Shown here piece after piece: positions 20,304 to 31,815 of a DNA stretch of 56,470 bases (positions are counted from its first letter, which is position 1; the number at the start of each line of letters is the position of its first letter). Position numbers and translations under genes: made by a program. Source of the stretch: Ophiostoma sp. CBS 140.51 (Eukaryota; Ascomycota; Sordariomycetes; Ophiostomatales; Ophiostomataceae); the NCBI GenBank assembly GCA_029298735.1, contig JANSLP010000214.1, forward strand, positions 1 through 56,470. The letters are read 5' to 3'. Under the pieces are notes generated by a model. The model had not been told where the DNA came from, ran no database searches, and saw only the letters and a list, made by a program, of their open reading frames with translations.

Positions 20304-22895
20304 GACTGAGGATAGAGGATGACAATTGCACCATGTTTTGCGAGCTGCAAAATGTACACATCGATGCCTCTTCTGGTAAGTGACACAGGCAAGTCCTGCG
20401 TTATCTGTCTCTTGTCTTGCCCGTTTTGTTTCCCACGAGACACACGATGTTCACACTGTAAGCCATGATTTGAAAATTAGAAAATGAAACCGAGGAGAGG
20501 GCGGTACAACGTCGCCTCCAGAACACTTTTGGGTTTCTCTGCGGGAGCTTATGCATCACACGCTGTGCGGCATCGCGTCTTGCAACATCCCTTTGCGCAC
20601 AATGGTGCTTGTTCTCCGAAACAGAAGCCAAGTATCGAGCTGGGAGGAAGGCCGACGTTGATATGCGGACAGCGGACAAGCAACAACTTTGTTGCTCAAC
20701 ACTCGCGATGCTTCTTTGTCGCGTATATATTTCCCATGGTGATTAAAAAGACTATTGCTGTTCCCTCGCGGTCGGTTTGTCTTACCCAGCGTTGGCGTCT
20801 TCGAGCAGAGCAAAATAAGGGTCGTTTGGACAATGGTAGATGGCAAGGGAATCCGGGCAGACGGTCCTTGGGGCATAATTCTCCAGTACAATAGCCCGAT
20901 TCGCGCGAGAGGAAGAGTGACAGCCCCTTCTATCTCCTCGTTCATCGTCCTTGCAGATGATGCAAATTGTCTCAACTCAACTCGACCGCTCATGTACCAC
21001 CGACTGAACAGATGGCGCAGAGAGAGATCCTCAGTTGGGATTTTGAGAAAACAGCTGCTGTCGCACGTAGCGGCAACTGCAAACGACGTGTTACTCATTG
21101 TACGACGCAAAACGCCCAAACGAGTAGGATTTGCTGGAGAATGACGGCTGTGGGAAAAGGGGGCTGGCTAGCTGGCGACACTGTCTTTGTGCCACACAAA
21201 AAAAGCCAAAGACAGCATGCAGCACATGGCTCGTGATCGGGGACGAGAGACGTTTCGTTTCAAGAGATCCGTCTGCGAGGACTGAACAGCCTCTCGGCCA
21301 ACGCAAAAGTCAGGCATTGGCCCGCCAAGGATCCTATCGGTTGTCAGTAAACAATGGAATATGTGGAGCATATTCGTACAGGTAGGTAAAGATATCAAGG
21401 CCAACCAGGGCAGAACAAACCGGGACACAGGATTCGCTTGCAAAAGCATCTCGAGCAGTGGACAAAAGAAACTGGCAACATTGGCTCTTTAAAGCCTTTA
21501 AAGCCAAGCCAATACAGTATTCCCCTTGCTCCGGTGCTGACTCTGTTGTATCCCAGCCCTCACCTCCAGCGGTTTGCTTTTTTGTTCACAAGAAAGCGCT
21601 TGCTGCAGCTGAGAAGAAGGGTTTGCAGACGCCTCTTCATTTCGTGCCTTGTTCTTTCTTCTCTTTTTTTCTTGACAGGGCTCGTGTTCACTCGAGATGT
21701 TGCTCTTTTGCCCGTACTGGCTGCGTGCAATTTCTCGGCAGCATGCTTTCTCCGCGGTTTCCAGTGCTTGTACTCCATACACTGCAGATTGTGAGTACCT
21801 TTGTATCCCTTTGTCAACACCCCATTCTGCAGCTGTTGCGTTATCGACTGTTCGTCGACATTCTCTCGGATGGCAGCGTGTCGTTCGGATGGGCCAATAG
21901 CGGTTTGCTTTCCTGTGCCCCCTGTCAGTGCGTCCTTCGGCTCTGTTTGCTCCGTATTGAATGGGAGGGGAAGAAAGTACTCCTGTTTCGCTCCTGGCCT
22001 CCTTGTTCGCATTCTGTCTTTCAGGGTGTGTGTTGTTGGGCTCGCTAGCGCGTGTTCTAGACCGCAAGCGGTGTAAAAGCGGGTAGGTCTCTGTAACAGG
22101 TTCTGTGCAAATGCCCCGACTCAGGCTTGACGATATGCGTTGGGGTTGGAGTTGGCGTTGTGCTGTTGTGGGAGTTTGAATTCAACGAGGAGCAGAGAGA
22201 AGTGAGAGTGCCAAAAAAGAGGGGGTAGGATAACCTGCTCAATTGTCGAGTCGCGACTGCCCTTCATTTTGATTCTATCCCCGTGCGTGGTTGCCCTTTT
22301 GGCACGATTCTCCGTCTGCTCCTTCCTCAGCATCGCCTACTGTCTTCACGCGTTCCTACCGCTGCTTCCGTACCGTACCCTTTTCTCTATCTTACACGCT
22401 TGGCAGAAGGAGACACCCCCCTGATCGTCCCGCCAGCTGGCTTCGGTTTTTTAGCATCCCGTCCGACAACCCCATCCCAGGTCGCTGGGCCGATCTCAAT
22501 AATTAAGTTTGGCAGGCTTGCCCTGCTAAAAGCTTCTTTTCGAGCCTTTTGGCTCCTGTTTCGTCCTGTCCCTTTGGTCTGTATTTGAAGCCAGCGTGGA
22601 CGGACGTGCCTGCTCCCTATGTATTGTCATTCGCTCTTTCTCCTCTTTTTCCCTTTCCGTCTTCCGACTTCCGACTTCCGTCTGGCGTTGCCTTTTGTCA
22701 GTGTCGTGTCCTGACGCGCAGGGAAGAGCAAGCCGGATTGACATTCGTGCTTTCCCCGTCTTTCGCGTAAGTCTGGTCTAGCTGCCCGGCTGCCCTCCAT
22801 CTCACGCTCCTCATCGTCTGCTCCTTCCCCACCCACGAAAACTTTATTTTGCCCAGCTTCAGGAAGGCACCCTTGAAACTGCGACAATACAAGTC

Positions 22896-22907
22896 CGGAG
22901 TACTCCG
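22896..22907. repeat. 12-base palindrome CGGAGTACTCCG
   Basis: A perfect inverted repeat, extended by TA on the right to give TACTCCGTA. The same 9-mer or its complement recurs at 19692 and 30954. Confidence 0.6.
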
Positions 22908-24763
22908 TATTACTTGTGAGATACAACTGCGGCCGTCGTAGGAAAAAAAGCTTCAAATTATTCAAAGTTGTCGGCCACCGTCGGCTCGACCGCGTCGTTT
23001 TGCACTCACAATTCACTTTTTTCTTCTCCTCCTCCGTTGCCCGATCCTCGATTGACATCGCTGCTGGCCACCCTGGCTTCAGCTGCGTCTCCCTTGTCCC
23101 CCTCGCCCCGCCATACCCTTTGCCGTTCCTGACGGGGTTGACAGCCGCGAGACAAAGCGTGGCCGCCAATTTCACGAAATTTGAAGGGGCGTTTTCCGGT
23201 TTTCTGTTTTCTGCTCTCTTCGTCGTGCTGACGAGTCCGTTTGAATTCGCATGTGACACTGTATCGTTTGCTATGTTTGTCGCGTGTTGGTTGGCATCCC
23301 ACGTCCCAATGTCGAGTATAGCTGGTTCTGCACTGTGTCCGTGTAAAGGCGTAATGTACGAGTACTCCATGAGTCCATACTGCATTGTCTGTGTATCATA
23401 ACTGTGTACTTCGTACCTGCCCTGCTGGCGCTCTTTCCTTTTTTCATCCCACCTTTCGCGTTGTATGCCTGCTTCGCTCTTCCCCTCCCCAGACAACTTT
23501 CTTCTTCGCTCTTTCCTTGTTGTGTCCATCTTCATTGTCTACGACGACGGTCACTCTTTCCTTGCAATCTACCGCTCAGCCTTACCGGTTGGGAACCATC
23601 CTCTGTCGCTTCTTAGAATCTCAACTTAGCCTCATCGCTGTCCTGCGCTACAGGCACCCTGGCCTTTCGAAATCTGCGCTATCCCACCACACTACGCCGC
23701 ATTCTCTCCATCTGCGGCCGCTCTTGACGGGCTGGGCGAGGGACACAGGCCAGGCCTCCACCGTTGTGCGCTACGGAATACGGAGCACCCAACCGCTGGG
23801 AACTCCACTATTACACGCTCCCCACCGCGCTATGCCACTGCCGTCCCATCACTTCGCTCGTTCCTCCCCCCTCAAACGCAGTTGCTGAGGGCACCGTTCG
23901 CACCTTCTGTTCGCATCTTGTTGGCGCTTTTTGGCTCTTTTTGGCCCTTGTTCGCACCTGGTTCGCACCTTCTTTCCCCCACTGCCCTGGCCCTTCGCAC
24001 CTTCAGGCAGCAAGGCCGCCCTCCGTGTGTGCTCCTTCCTCCAACCAACCAGCCCGTCAGCAAATCGCCCTCCCTCGCCTCGCAACAATCAATACCCACC
24101 CACGCTTTTTCTCGACTGCCACCTTCTCCACCCTATTAAGAATAAAATAGTCCACCCAGTTTTCCCTGGTAAGAAAAAAAAATCACATCTTAATACACTT
24201 CGCCGTCACAATCGCAACGAAAGGGAGCCTCGTCTCGCTTGCTCCAACACTCCTTCGCTGCAGCAAGACTTTCTTGCTTGCACGCGATCAACGCCCTTTA
24301 CACGTCTCCGTCCACGACTACATCCCGTCGACAAACGCCCTTCGCTCCCAAATCGATAACTTTTGCTCGATGTTTTTTGTTGTTTTTTTCTCTCTTTTAT
24401 CGTTAACAGAGCCTCTCTTCGCTCGCTAGTCGCTATCGTCTCCGCCTCCATCTCCAGTCATCCACTAGATTGACGACCCTTTGCCAGCTTGCCTCTCTCC
24501 AGCCTCATCCTCACTGTTCGCTTCTAAAATATCTTATCCTATACTATTCTCCTTCTTCTTTTCTCCCTTTTCTTGGCTTCTTCTCGGCATCGACTTACTT
24601 TCTCCTCCTCTCTCGAAACTCGTTGACGAAATCTTCAAGTCGCCAAGCACCAACCACCGCCATCGCGCTGCTTGGTTTCTATCGATCTCCATCGCCAGCA
24701 TCGACTTCTTTCGCTTCGCTTGTGCCTCCCCACTTTCCTCTCTTCCATCCATCGTCGACTGCA

Positions 24764-27700
24764 ATGGCGGTATGTATTCCGTCTTCCTTCTTCTTTTTCG
24801 TCTTCTTTTTGCTCGTCGTTTTAGTCGTCTCTTTGCCTCACTCGACTGGGCCTTCTTTGGAATCTAGACCTCGTGCCTCAGTTTGCTCTTGCGCAAGCAT
24901 CATCGCCATCAGTCACTTTACCCTCGGTCTAGCCTCAGCCTCACATTGCTAACATCTCTGTCTTTCACCTAGAACCAGTCGAACCGCTTCCCCTATGGGG
25001 GTGCCAACTCTAGGGAACCGTCGTCACAACCCATATCAACGTGGCAGCCAAACTCTGTGTGGGGGAATGTGCCTTCTTCAGTCAACAACCGCGAGCCATC
25101 CAAGCTCCGAGGTACGTCTCGAAAGGAAGAGGCAGGATGCAATCTATGTATACTCTCTACGCAGGGAAGAAATCGCGAGATCAGACGAACTGCTAGAGGA
25201 TGCATTGCTGCTTGGGGCAGACTGTGTCCTTCTGGCTTCGCCTTGCCAAGATATCTCTTATCGTAAACCTATGCTAACATTTGCTTCTCCATCTAGGCCA
25301 GGACGAACCCTTCACAAACGGCCACCAGACCTCCAACACTTTCCCAACAAGCTCAGCCGCGCCCGGTGGCGTATGGACAGCCCAGTCCGGACCATGGAAC
25401 AACGCCGAAAGCAACGCCGCGATACGGAGGACGTCGTCGAGCCCGTCGCCTGCGCGCCAGAGAGATACTGTTGGCGACCTGTCAAACGGCCTTGCGTCGA
25501 ACTCGTCCCTTTACCCAATCGGCCAGACCAGCGCCTACCCAAACAACCGCTCCAAGGCGACAAATGGCACCGCCTCTGAAACCAATGCGGGCACGTTCCG
25601 GTACTCATCGCCACTACGCGACAGTGTTGGCGAGGACGATAATGATTCTAACACCATCTCGAACGCTCTCTCCAACCTTGGCTTCGACAGCGAGGCCCTC
25701 CCATCTCGGACACGAGCTGCACATGGCTCCTCCAACGTTTTCCCTGCTTCGTCTGCCGCTGCCTCTGTGGCAGGGTCAACCTCTTCGACATCTGCCGCGC
25801 CCGGGTCAGCAAATGGCACGGCTTATAACACCAATGGCAGCAACGGCTCGGGCCTGCCATCATTCAGCTCCTTTGGCCCCATTGCGAACTCCAGCCACGG
25901 TCACTCACACCGCACCTCGCTCCAAGCCTCTACATCCTACTCTTCCCCGGCAGCGCCTGCTCACGCCCTCCCCTACCACCGCAACTCGCAACCCGAAGAT
26001 GCCAACACTCTAGCGATGGCGCAGATGTTCCGCCAGTCGCAGGCCCTTGACGAGCGGAGTGGCGCCAACTCGAGCATGAACGGCCTCGGAAGCAACTACA
26101 ACGCTATAGCAGCATTCGCGCAGGCACAAGCACAGGCCCAGGCCTCGTTCCAGTTCAACCCCATCTCAGAACCTTGGGATGCAGGCGTTCGTGGATTTGA
26201 CATGTACGGACAGGTTAGGGACCCTGCAGCAGCATCCGCCTTTTCTTCTGCTCGCGGCCATTTTGGCTCGGCTGAGCGGGGCAACACTCCGATTGGCGGT
26301 GTCTTCCAGCAGGGCGGTAGTCCACGTGGCTTCGGAACACCAGCAAACGGTGCCGGGCCCTGGAGCCGGCCGCAGTCGCGCGACCCGCGGACGTCAGGCC
26401 TGTCGGAAGGCAGCATCAACGGCGGCGCAAGCAACCAGCTCCAGCGCCAGCCACTGCAAAACTTCTTGCATGACCAGCAACTGTCGGCGGCAGCAGCAGC
26501 CGCCGCTTCGTTCAACGGGAACCCCAACTTCATCCCGGGCAACCTTGCCTCCTACCCGTTCCTCAACTCCTTCAGAGCGCCTATGCAGATGTCGCCGCTC
26601 GGCATCCCAATGGGTTCCCCGATGGGCAATGGCCTACTTCCCAACCCGCAATTGCAAGCACCTCGTGACAGGGACCTCGTCCGGTCGATGCGCAGCCCTG
26701 TGCTGGATGAATTCCGCACGTCGAGAACCAACCGGCGCTTCGAACTCAAGGACATCTACGGCTACATTGTCGAGTTCAGTGGCGACCAGCACGGCTCGCG
26801 TTTTATCCAAAGCAAACTCGAGACGGCTAACAGCGACGACAAGGAACACATCTTCCGTGAGATCTCAGCCAATGCGCTCGTGCTGATGCGTGACGTGTTT
26901 GGCAACTATGTTGTGCAAAAGTTCTTTGAGCACGGCAGCCAGGTTCAGAAGAAGTACCTGGCCGAGCAGATGCGGGGCAAGATGGTCGAGCTGTCCACGC
27001 AGCCCTACGCCTGCCGTGTCGTGCAAAAGGCTCTCGAGCACATCCTAGTGGACCAGCAGGTCTACCTCGTCAAAGAGCTCGAGGTGGACGTCACACGTGT
27101 TGTCAAGGACCCAAGCGGCAACCACGTTGTGCAAAAGGTCATTGAGGTAGTGCCGCGCGAGCACATTGACTTTGTCATGGACGCCTTCCGCGGCAAGGTC
27201 AAAGAGCTGTCGTCACACAACTACGGATGCCGTGTTGTCCAACGCATGCTGGAGCACGGCACTGCTGATGACAAGGCGGTCATTCTGGCGGAACTGCACG
27301 AGAACGCGCGGGACCTTATCATGGACCAGTACGGCAACTACGTGACACAGCACGTCATTGAATTTGGCGACCCGGAGGACCGCGCCAAAATAATCAAGCT
27401 GGTGCTCAACGAGTTCGTCCCCATGTCGCGGCACAAGTTTGCGTCCAACGTCGTGGAGAAGTGCATGCAGCACGGCACGTTGGATGACCGCATCCGCGCC
27501 CGCAAGGAGCTCGAGAAGGTCGGAAGTGACGGGGTGCCCGTCCTGCACCAAATGATCAAAGACCAGTACGGCAACTACGTGATTCGTAAGTGGTGTCCCC
27601 CCATATCTAATTCATTTCTAATCCACATTTGTAATCGCTAACCACTTCACAGAGAAACTTCTGAAGCTTCTTGAAGGCGAAGAGCGCCGCCTGTTTATCG

Positions 27701-28056
27701 AAAACATGGAGGCGCAGCTTGCCGTTCTCAAGCGGACAAGCACCGGGCGGCACAATGCTGCCGTCGACCGTCTCTTCGACGAGCTGGCCAAGTCTGGGCT
27801 CATCAGCCTGGGCTCGCCGCCGGCCACCAAGTCGTATGCCGCCTCGACTGCGCCTGTGTCCCCTCGTCTGAACGCCAATGCCGAATCGACTCCGCCGCTC
27901 ACGAATGCGCCCAACACCCCCGAGAGCTCCAACCCACCTAGTGTCAGTGCTGGACCGACAGGGGCATCAATGGTCGCCAAAGCGGACGGCAAGATGACGG
28001 CGACTGCGACCAAGGTTGCTGTCTCGTCTGACGCCGACACGCAGACTGCTGACTAA
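24764..28056 (+). CDS. PUF3: Pumilio-family RNA-binding protein, PUF3 type
   Basis: Four exons, join(24764..24769, 24973..25111, 25297..27585, 27653..28056), giving 945 residues. The first exon is only ATG GCG before GTATGT; intron 1 ends CACCTAG. Introns 2 and 3 have GTACGT and GTAAGT donors. About 520 residues of Ser/Asn/Gln/Ala-rich disorder precede an eight-repeat PUM homology domain (about 525-860). Recognition residues read SRFIQ, NYVVQ, CRVVQ, NHVVQ, CRVVQ, NYVTQ, SNVVE and NYVIQ. With the known Pumilio code this predicts an RNA site of UGUAUAUA/UGUANAUA type. Yeast Puf3 represses and localises mRNAs for mitochondrial proteins. The final repeat is interrupted by intron 3. The C-terminal tail is Ser/Pro/Thr-rich. 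A long pyrimidine-rich leader precedes it. The six-base first exon is the least certain part, but it restores an in-frame ATG. Confidence 0.9.
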
Positions 28057-29472
28057 AGCTGACGGCCTTTTACTGTACAAAATACGACCGAAAGCGATAT
28101 GCGTGACATCTACACACACGCACACACTTACTCACTATTGAATATACCTGATGATGCTGGAAAGGGCGTCTTCCGCCAGCATCAACGACGATTTGTCTAC
28201 CAATAATACCCAATCGATACGGCATTTGCTTTGTGAGGGATGGGTCCCCACCAAGGACTCGACTGTCTTTGTGGTTCTTTTTGGCCTATCTTCTCATTTC
28301 TTATCACTCACTTTTATTTCTTATTGATTATTTTTCTACAACACTTTTCCTTTTACCTTTCTTAGTACTTACTTTTTGTTTTCTATTTTTACCCTCTTCT
28401 ACAAAGGCGGTGTATGGATCCTCTAGGTCCCGCTTCTTTTCTTTTTTTCTCTTTTCGCTGCTTTTCTATCATGTTTGTCATTTATTACTTACACGGGCAC
28501 GACTTTGGAGGAATCACACAAAAAATTCAGGCGAAACATTCCATCTTCAGGTTTTTGTTTTTTATTTAAATGGAAATAAATACAAGAGAGAACGGGACAG
28601 AGGGGATGGGGATGCGAGACAGACAGAAGGAAGGAACTTTGGGAAACAAAATAACAAGGGCAACTGCGATGATGCAACTGCGAAAAGATATTAACGGGAT
28701 ATTTTGAACTGGTTGGCCGGCTTTCCAAGGCAAGAGCGAACAACGCTTCTTGGAGGCACGCGGAAGGGGCGATCAACCGGATGGCGTTTGGCTTTGGGAT
28801 TCCCAATATTATACTTTTCCTCACACATTCTGGCTTGTAGATTTGCTTCTCCTTCGTGATCTTTTGCGGCCTCGTGTCTCTTCGGACAGAGTCTTTCTGT
28901 TGTCGTTGTCGTTGACGTCGCTTTTGACTTTTCCACGTTCGTTTTGATCTTTGATGTAACGACGTTGGCTTATACAGGCAAAATGGGAGATATCTCTGAC
29001 CATCTTTTTTATCGTTGATTTTATACGTTTACACAGAAATAAATATCATTATCTAGGATTTAAACAAACTCTATTGCTCTTATTGTTGTCCATCTTGTAT
29101 GTAGTTTATGTAGTCGTAACACTTTGCCTCATATTTATGAGAGCCTTGTCTAGGGCTTCCGTAGTTGCCGCTAAAAGTGCTAAATGCCCCGCACTAGTTC
29201 CTTCCTCTACAACGCCGCACTCTCGGCCTTGCCACAGCCTTCTTTCAACGATAGGCTACAACGTATTATCAGACCATTCAAGCTTGCCCTTCGACAACCT
29301 CTTTGTCGCTGCAGCTGCACATCGACTTTCGAGTCTGCGTATTCCTTTTTCTACCAACACTCGTTTAACCATCTTCCGACCTCTCCGGCAGGCCTATCTC
29401 GTCCATCGACTACGCACTCCTCCTCGACCTTGATCACCTGCCCTCTGAACTTCTCCCTACCATCCTTTTCTA
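28057..29472. other. intergenic between PUF3 and the DUF676-like gene
   Basis: No gene seen. The left half is the A/T-rich 3' flank of PUF3, with long T-rich tracts at 28.26-28.45 kb. The right third is C/T-rich leader of the downstream hydrolase gene. Confidence 0.6.
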
Positions 29473-30753
29473 ATGCGCCGCACACTGTTGCTGTGCTTCG
29501 TGCACGGCTTCAAGGGCGGCGCCGACACGTTTGGCGCTCGCTCCCAGTTCTCCCAGGACTTGCGGCAGCGTGTCGCCCAGGCGCTGCCCAAAGTGGACGT
29601 CCGCGTCGCCGTCTACCCGACCTACGATACCCGCGGCGACCTTGCCGCCTGCGTCGCACGTTTCACCGAATGGCTACTCGAGCAAGTCATTGACATCGAA
29701 GTGGCCGCACGCACGCCCTCGCCTACAGTCGACCCGTCGGTGCACTGCATCTTGATTGGGCATTCGATGGGCGGGATTGTGGCAGCGGATGCGCTGCTGG
29801 GTCTAGCCGGCGACAAACGGGTGGGCGACGAAGAGGAAAAGCTGGGAGACGAGCTGAATGCAATGATGTTTCCCTACGTGCAGGGTGTGCTCGGATTCGA
29901 CACGCCGTACCTAGGAATTGCACCCGGCGTGGTGGCGCACGGTGCCGAGGGCCAATATGCGGCGGCGACGGCAGCTCTGGCACAAATCACCGGCATCACG
30001 GACGCATTATGGGGCAAGAAGGACGATAGCAAGAAGCAACCAGTCAACTCCTCACGAGCCCTTCCAGCAGCTCCATCCTCCTCCTCCTCCTCGGGCAACG
30101 CGTCAAAAACTAGCAAGACAGAGGCGGCGGCCGTTGGAGGGGCAGCTGCAGCCGCCAGTGCGACTTCGTCGTCGTGGGGCTGGGGCAAGATTGCCATGTA
30201 TGCCGGTGCTGGTGCTATCGCCAGCGGAGCGGCAGCAGCAGCAGCCACGGCCGCCTACAAGCGGCGTGACCAGCTGACCGAAGGCTGGACGTGGGCAACG
30301 TCCCATCTCGAGTTTGTCAACTGCCTGGCACGAGGTGAAGTGCTGCGAGCACGCATGGCGCGGATGACTGAGGCGAACCGGCAGCTGGGTGTCGGGTTTG
30401 CTAACTTGTATACGCAGCTGGGCAAGGCGGCGCAAGAGGCGCAAAAAAAGGCTGCAACCCTCAACAGCGGCGACGGTGGGCGGAACTCGCCGTTGCGTGG
30501 ACTGTTGCCGGCAGGCGAGCGGACGTTTTGCAATCTCCCGTCGGGCCAGACACCGGCAGGGATCTGGCGGCCAGCGCTCAACGACGCTGCGACGGACGAG
30601 ACGTGGGCACATATGAGCATGTTCGACCCGCCACAAAACCCAAACTACAACTCGTTGTTGCGGGACGCGAGTGCACTGATTGTGCAGTGGACGGAAGGCA
30701 GCGCATGGTATGCAGGCAGCCATGTCACAACGGGGGCACCGGTGGCAGCATAG
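29473..30753 (+). CDS. DUF676-like alpha/beta serine hydrolase (putative lipase)
   Basis: Intronless, 426 residues. The N-terminus opens directly with the core strand and oxyanion loop FVHGFKGGADTF (about 9-20). The nucleophile elbow GHSMGG follows at 96-101, with Ser98 as the likely nucleophile. This early start, with no signal peptide, is typical of the cytosolic DUF676 group of fungal hydrolases. An Ala/Ser-rich insert (about 195-240) precedes a hydrophobic, Gly/Ala-rich segment (about 240-265) followed by KRR, which may be a membrane anchor. The C-terminal 150 residues are conserved-looking and contain Trp/Asp-rich stretches. The catalytic acid and His cannot be assigned safely by eye, although HMSMFDP and GSHVTTG are candidates. 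The substrate is unknown. It lies downstream of PUF3 on the same strand and is convergent with PHS1. Confidence 0.82.
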   Translation: MRRTLLLCFVHGFKGGADTFGARSQFSQDLRQRVAQALPKVDVRVAVYPTYDTRGDLAACVARFTEWLLEQVIDIEVAARTPSPTVDPSVHCILIGHSMGGIVAADALLGLAGDKRVGDEEEKLGDELNAMMFPYVQGVLGFDTPYLGIAPGVVAHGAEGQYAAATAALAQITGITDALWGKKDDSKKQPVNSSRALPAAPSSSSSSGNASKTSKTEAAAVGGAAAAASATSSSWGWGKIAMYAGAGAIASGAAAAAATAAYKRRDQLTEGWTWATSHLEFVNCLARGEVLRARMARMTEANRQLGVGFANLYTQLGKAAQEAQKKAATLNSGDGGRNSPLRGLLPAGERTFCNLPSGQTPAGIWRPALNDAATDETWAHMSMFDPPQNPNYNSLLRDASALIVQWTEGSAWYAGSHVTTGAPVAA

Positions 30754-31101
30754 AGCGTGCCCCAGTTACGATGAAATGACAAATACAAACAATTTATGAA
30801 TTCAATATTACTTCATTATGATGCTATTGCTATCGCTATTGATGTTTTGGTACGCCCCTATTCTATTTATCCCGAGAAACTGATGTTCTCCTCCGTTTTT
30901 GATACCGTTAACCCATAAAGACCTTTGTCTTTCAAACCTAACAACCGTTGTAGTACTCCGTATAATGATTCCCACTCAAATGTCTTCGCTCTCACCTTGT
31001 CGGCCGCCGACGACTCACTCCATCGCCTGTTCTTTCGTTTTCACGAAGTGTTCACCGCTCCGTCCCCTCTCTCTGTTGCTCCTGTCTTTCCCGCCTCTCC
31101 T
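30754..31101. other. convergent intergenic region (hydrolase and PHS1 3' ends)
   Basis: A/T-rich 3' flanks of two converging genes. The word TACTCCGTA lies at 30954. Nothing else is seen. Confidence 0.6.
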
Positions 31102-31815
31102 TCACTGGGCCTTGGCCGAGTCGGCCTTGAGTCGGCGGAGCACCTTGCGCCGCTGCGCCAGCATGTACGTGTACAGAATGTACGACCCGGGCACGTAGAT
31201 GGCCAGAATCGCGTACAGCACGTACGGGTAGTAGGGGTGCAGGCTCTCGGCGGCACCGGGCGTCGCGGCGGCCAGGTACACGAGGCGCACCTCGGATGAG
31301 ATGCCAATGGGGTAGAGAATCAAAAAGGTGCTGTAGCGCAAAATGGTAAACCAGTCGGGGACGGGCGGGTTGGCGCCAGTGCCGGAGCTGCTCGCGCTAC
31401 GAGCGAGGCTCAGGGCAAAGTAAAAGTAGCGGATGACCTCGGTGGTGCTCCAGGCGATGAGCATAGACGTGTAAAAGATGCTGGACGTCGTGGCGTTGGG
31501 GAACGGGTAGACGACGGCCCAGACGAGCAGCAGACGGCTGGCGACCTGCATGGCCGTGGTGAAAAAGGGGGCGCGGACGACGCCCAGGATCGAGTGGGCG
31601 ACCTCGAGCAGAGCCAGGGTCTGTGTCCAGCGCACAAAGTAGCTGACGGCAATGGGCACATACTCGGGGCCACGCAGATAGGCGGCTCCAGCAGTGCGGC
31701 CCAGGACTGTGGCCCAGAGGACGGCCGAAGCGAAGTTGTAGACGGTCAGGTACAGGAGCTTGACCTGCGACTGCTCCACGCGGCCAGTGCCGGGGATCTC
31801 CTTGGACTTAGCCAT
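31102..31815 (-). CDS. PHS1: very-long-chain (3R)-3-hydroxyacyl-CoA dehydratase (PHS1 / PTPLA family)
   Basis: Intronless, 237 residues with about six hydrophobic helices. The catalytic pair sits in the fifth-sixth helix region as Tyr168 and Glu175 in YPIGISSE; the seven-residue spacing matches yeast Phs1 Tyr149/Glu156. The enzyme carries out the third step of very-long-chain fatty acid elongation in the ER, dehydrating 3-hydroxyacyl-CoA to trans-2-enoyl-CoA for the reductase Tsc13; products feed sphingolipids and GPI-anchor lipid remodelling. The N-terminus is a short hydrophilic segment and the C-terminus is basic (RRKVLRRLK). The length is the usual one for the family. It is divergent from the Gag-like gene. 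Confidence 0.95.
   Translation of the reverse strand: MAKSKEIPGTGRVEQSQVKLLYLTVYNFASAVLWATVLGRTAGAAYLRGPEYVPIAVSYFVRWTQTLALLEVAHSILGVVRAPFFTTAMQVASRLLLVWAVVYPFPNATTSSIFYTSMLIAWSTTEVIRYFYFALSLARSASSSGTGANPPVPDWFTILRYSTFLILYPIGISSEVRLVYLAAATPGAAESLHPYYPYVLYAILAIYVPGSYILYTYMLAQRRKVLRRLKADSAKAQ

Larger units (their letters stand above)
16930..24763. other. 7.8-kb region without a recognisable protein gene
   Basis: This is the largest gap. From 16.93 to about 17.8 kb the minus strand is pyrimidine-rich and looks like promoter and leader of the LPxY gene. From about 22.3 to 24.76 kb the plus strand is pyrimidine-rich and leads into PUF3. The middle (18-22 kb) has mixed composition, no ORF with codon bias and no tRNA or 5S-like sequence that I could find by eye. 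It carries CTCACGCGAAA copies at 18174 and 20277, a third CACGCGAAA at 20295, a 13-base A-tract near 20161, and TACGGAGTA words at 19692 and 22901. Long regulatory DNA or unannotated non-coding transcripts are possible. Confidence 0.55.

Noticed and set aside
20556..21119. 187-codon minus-strand ORF in the 7.8-kb gap
   Set aside because: Codon choice is unbiased and no fold or motif is visible; kept only as part of the gap description.
22627..23535. 302-codon minus-strand ORF upstream of PUF3
   Set aside because: Composition is Lys/Arg/Glu-rich because the opposite strand is pyrimidine-rich; it is antisense to a leader.
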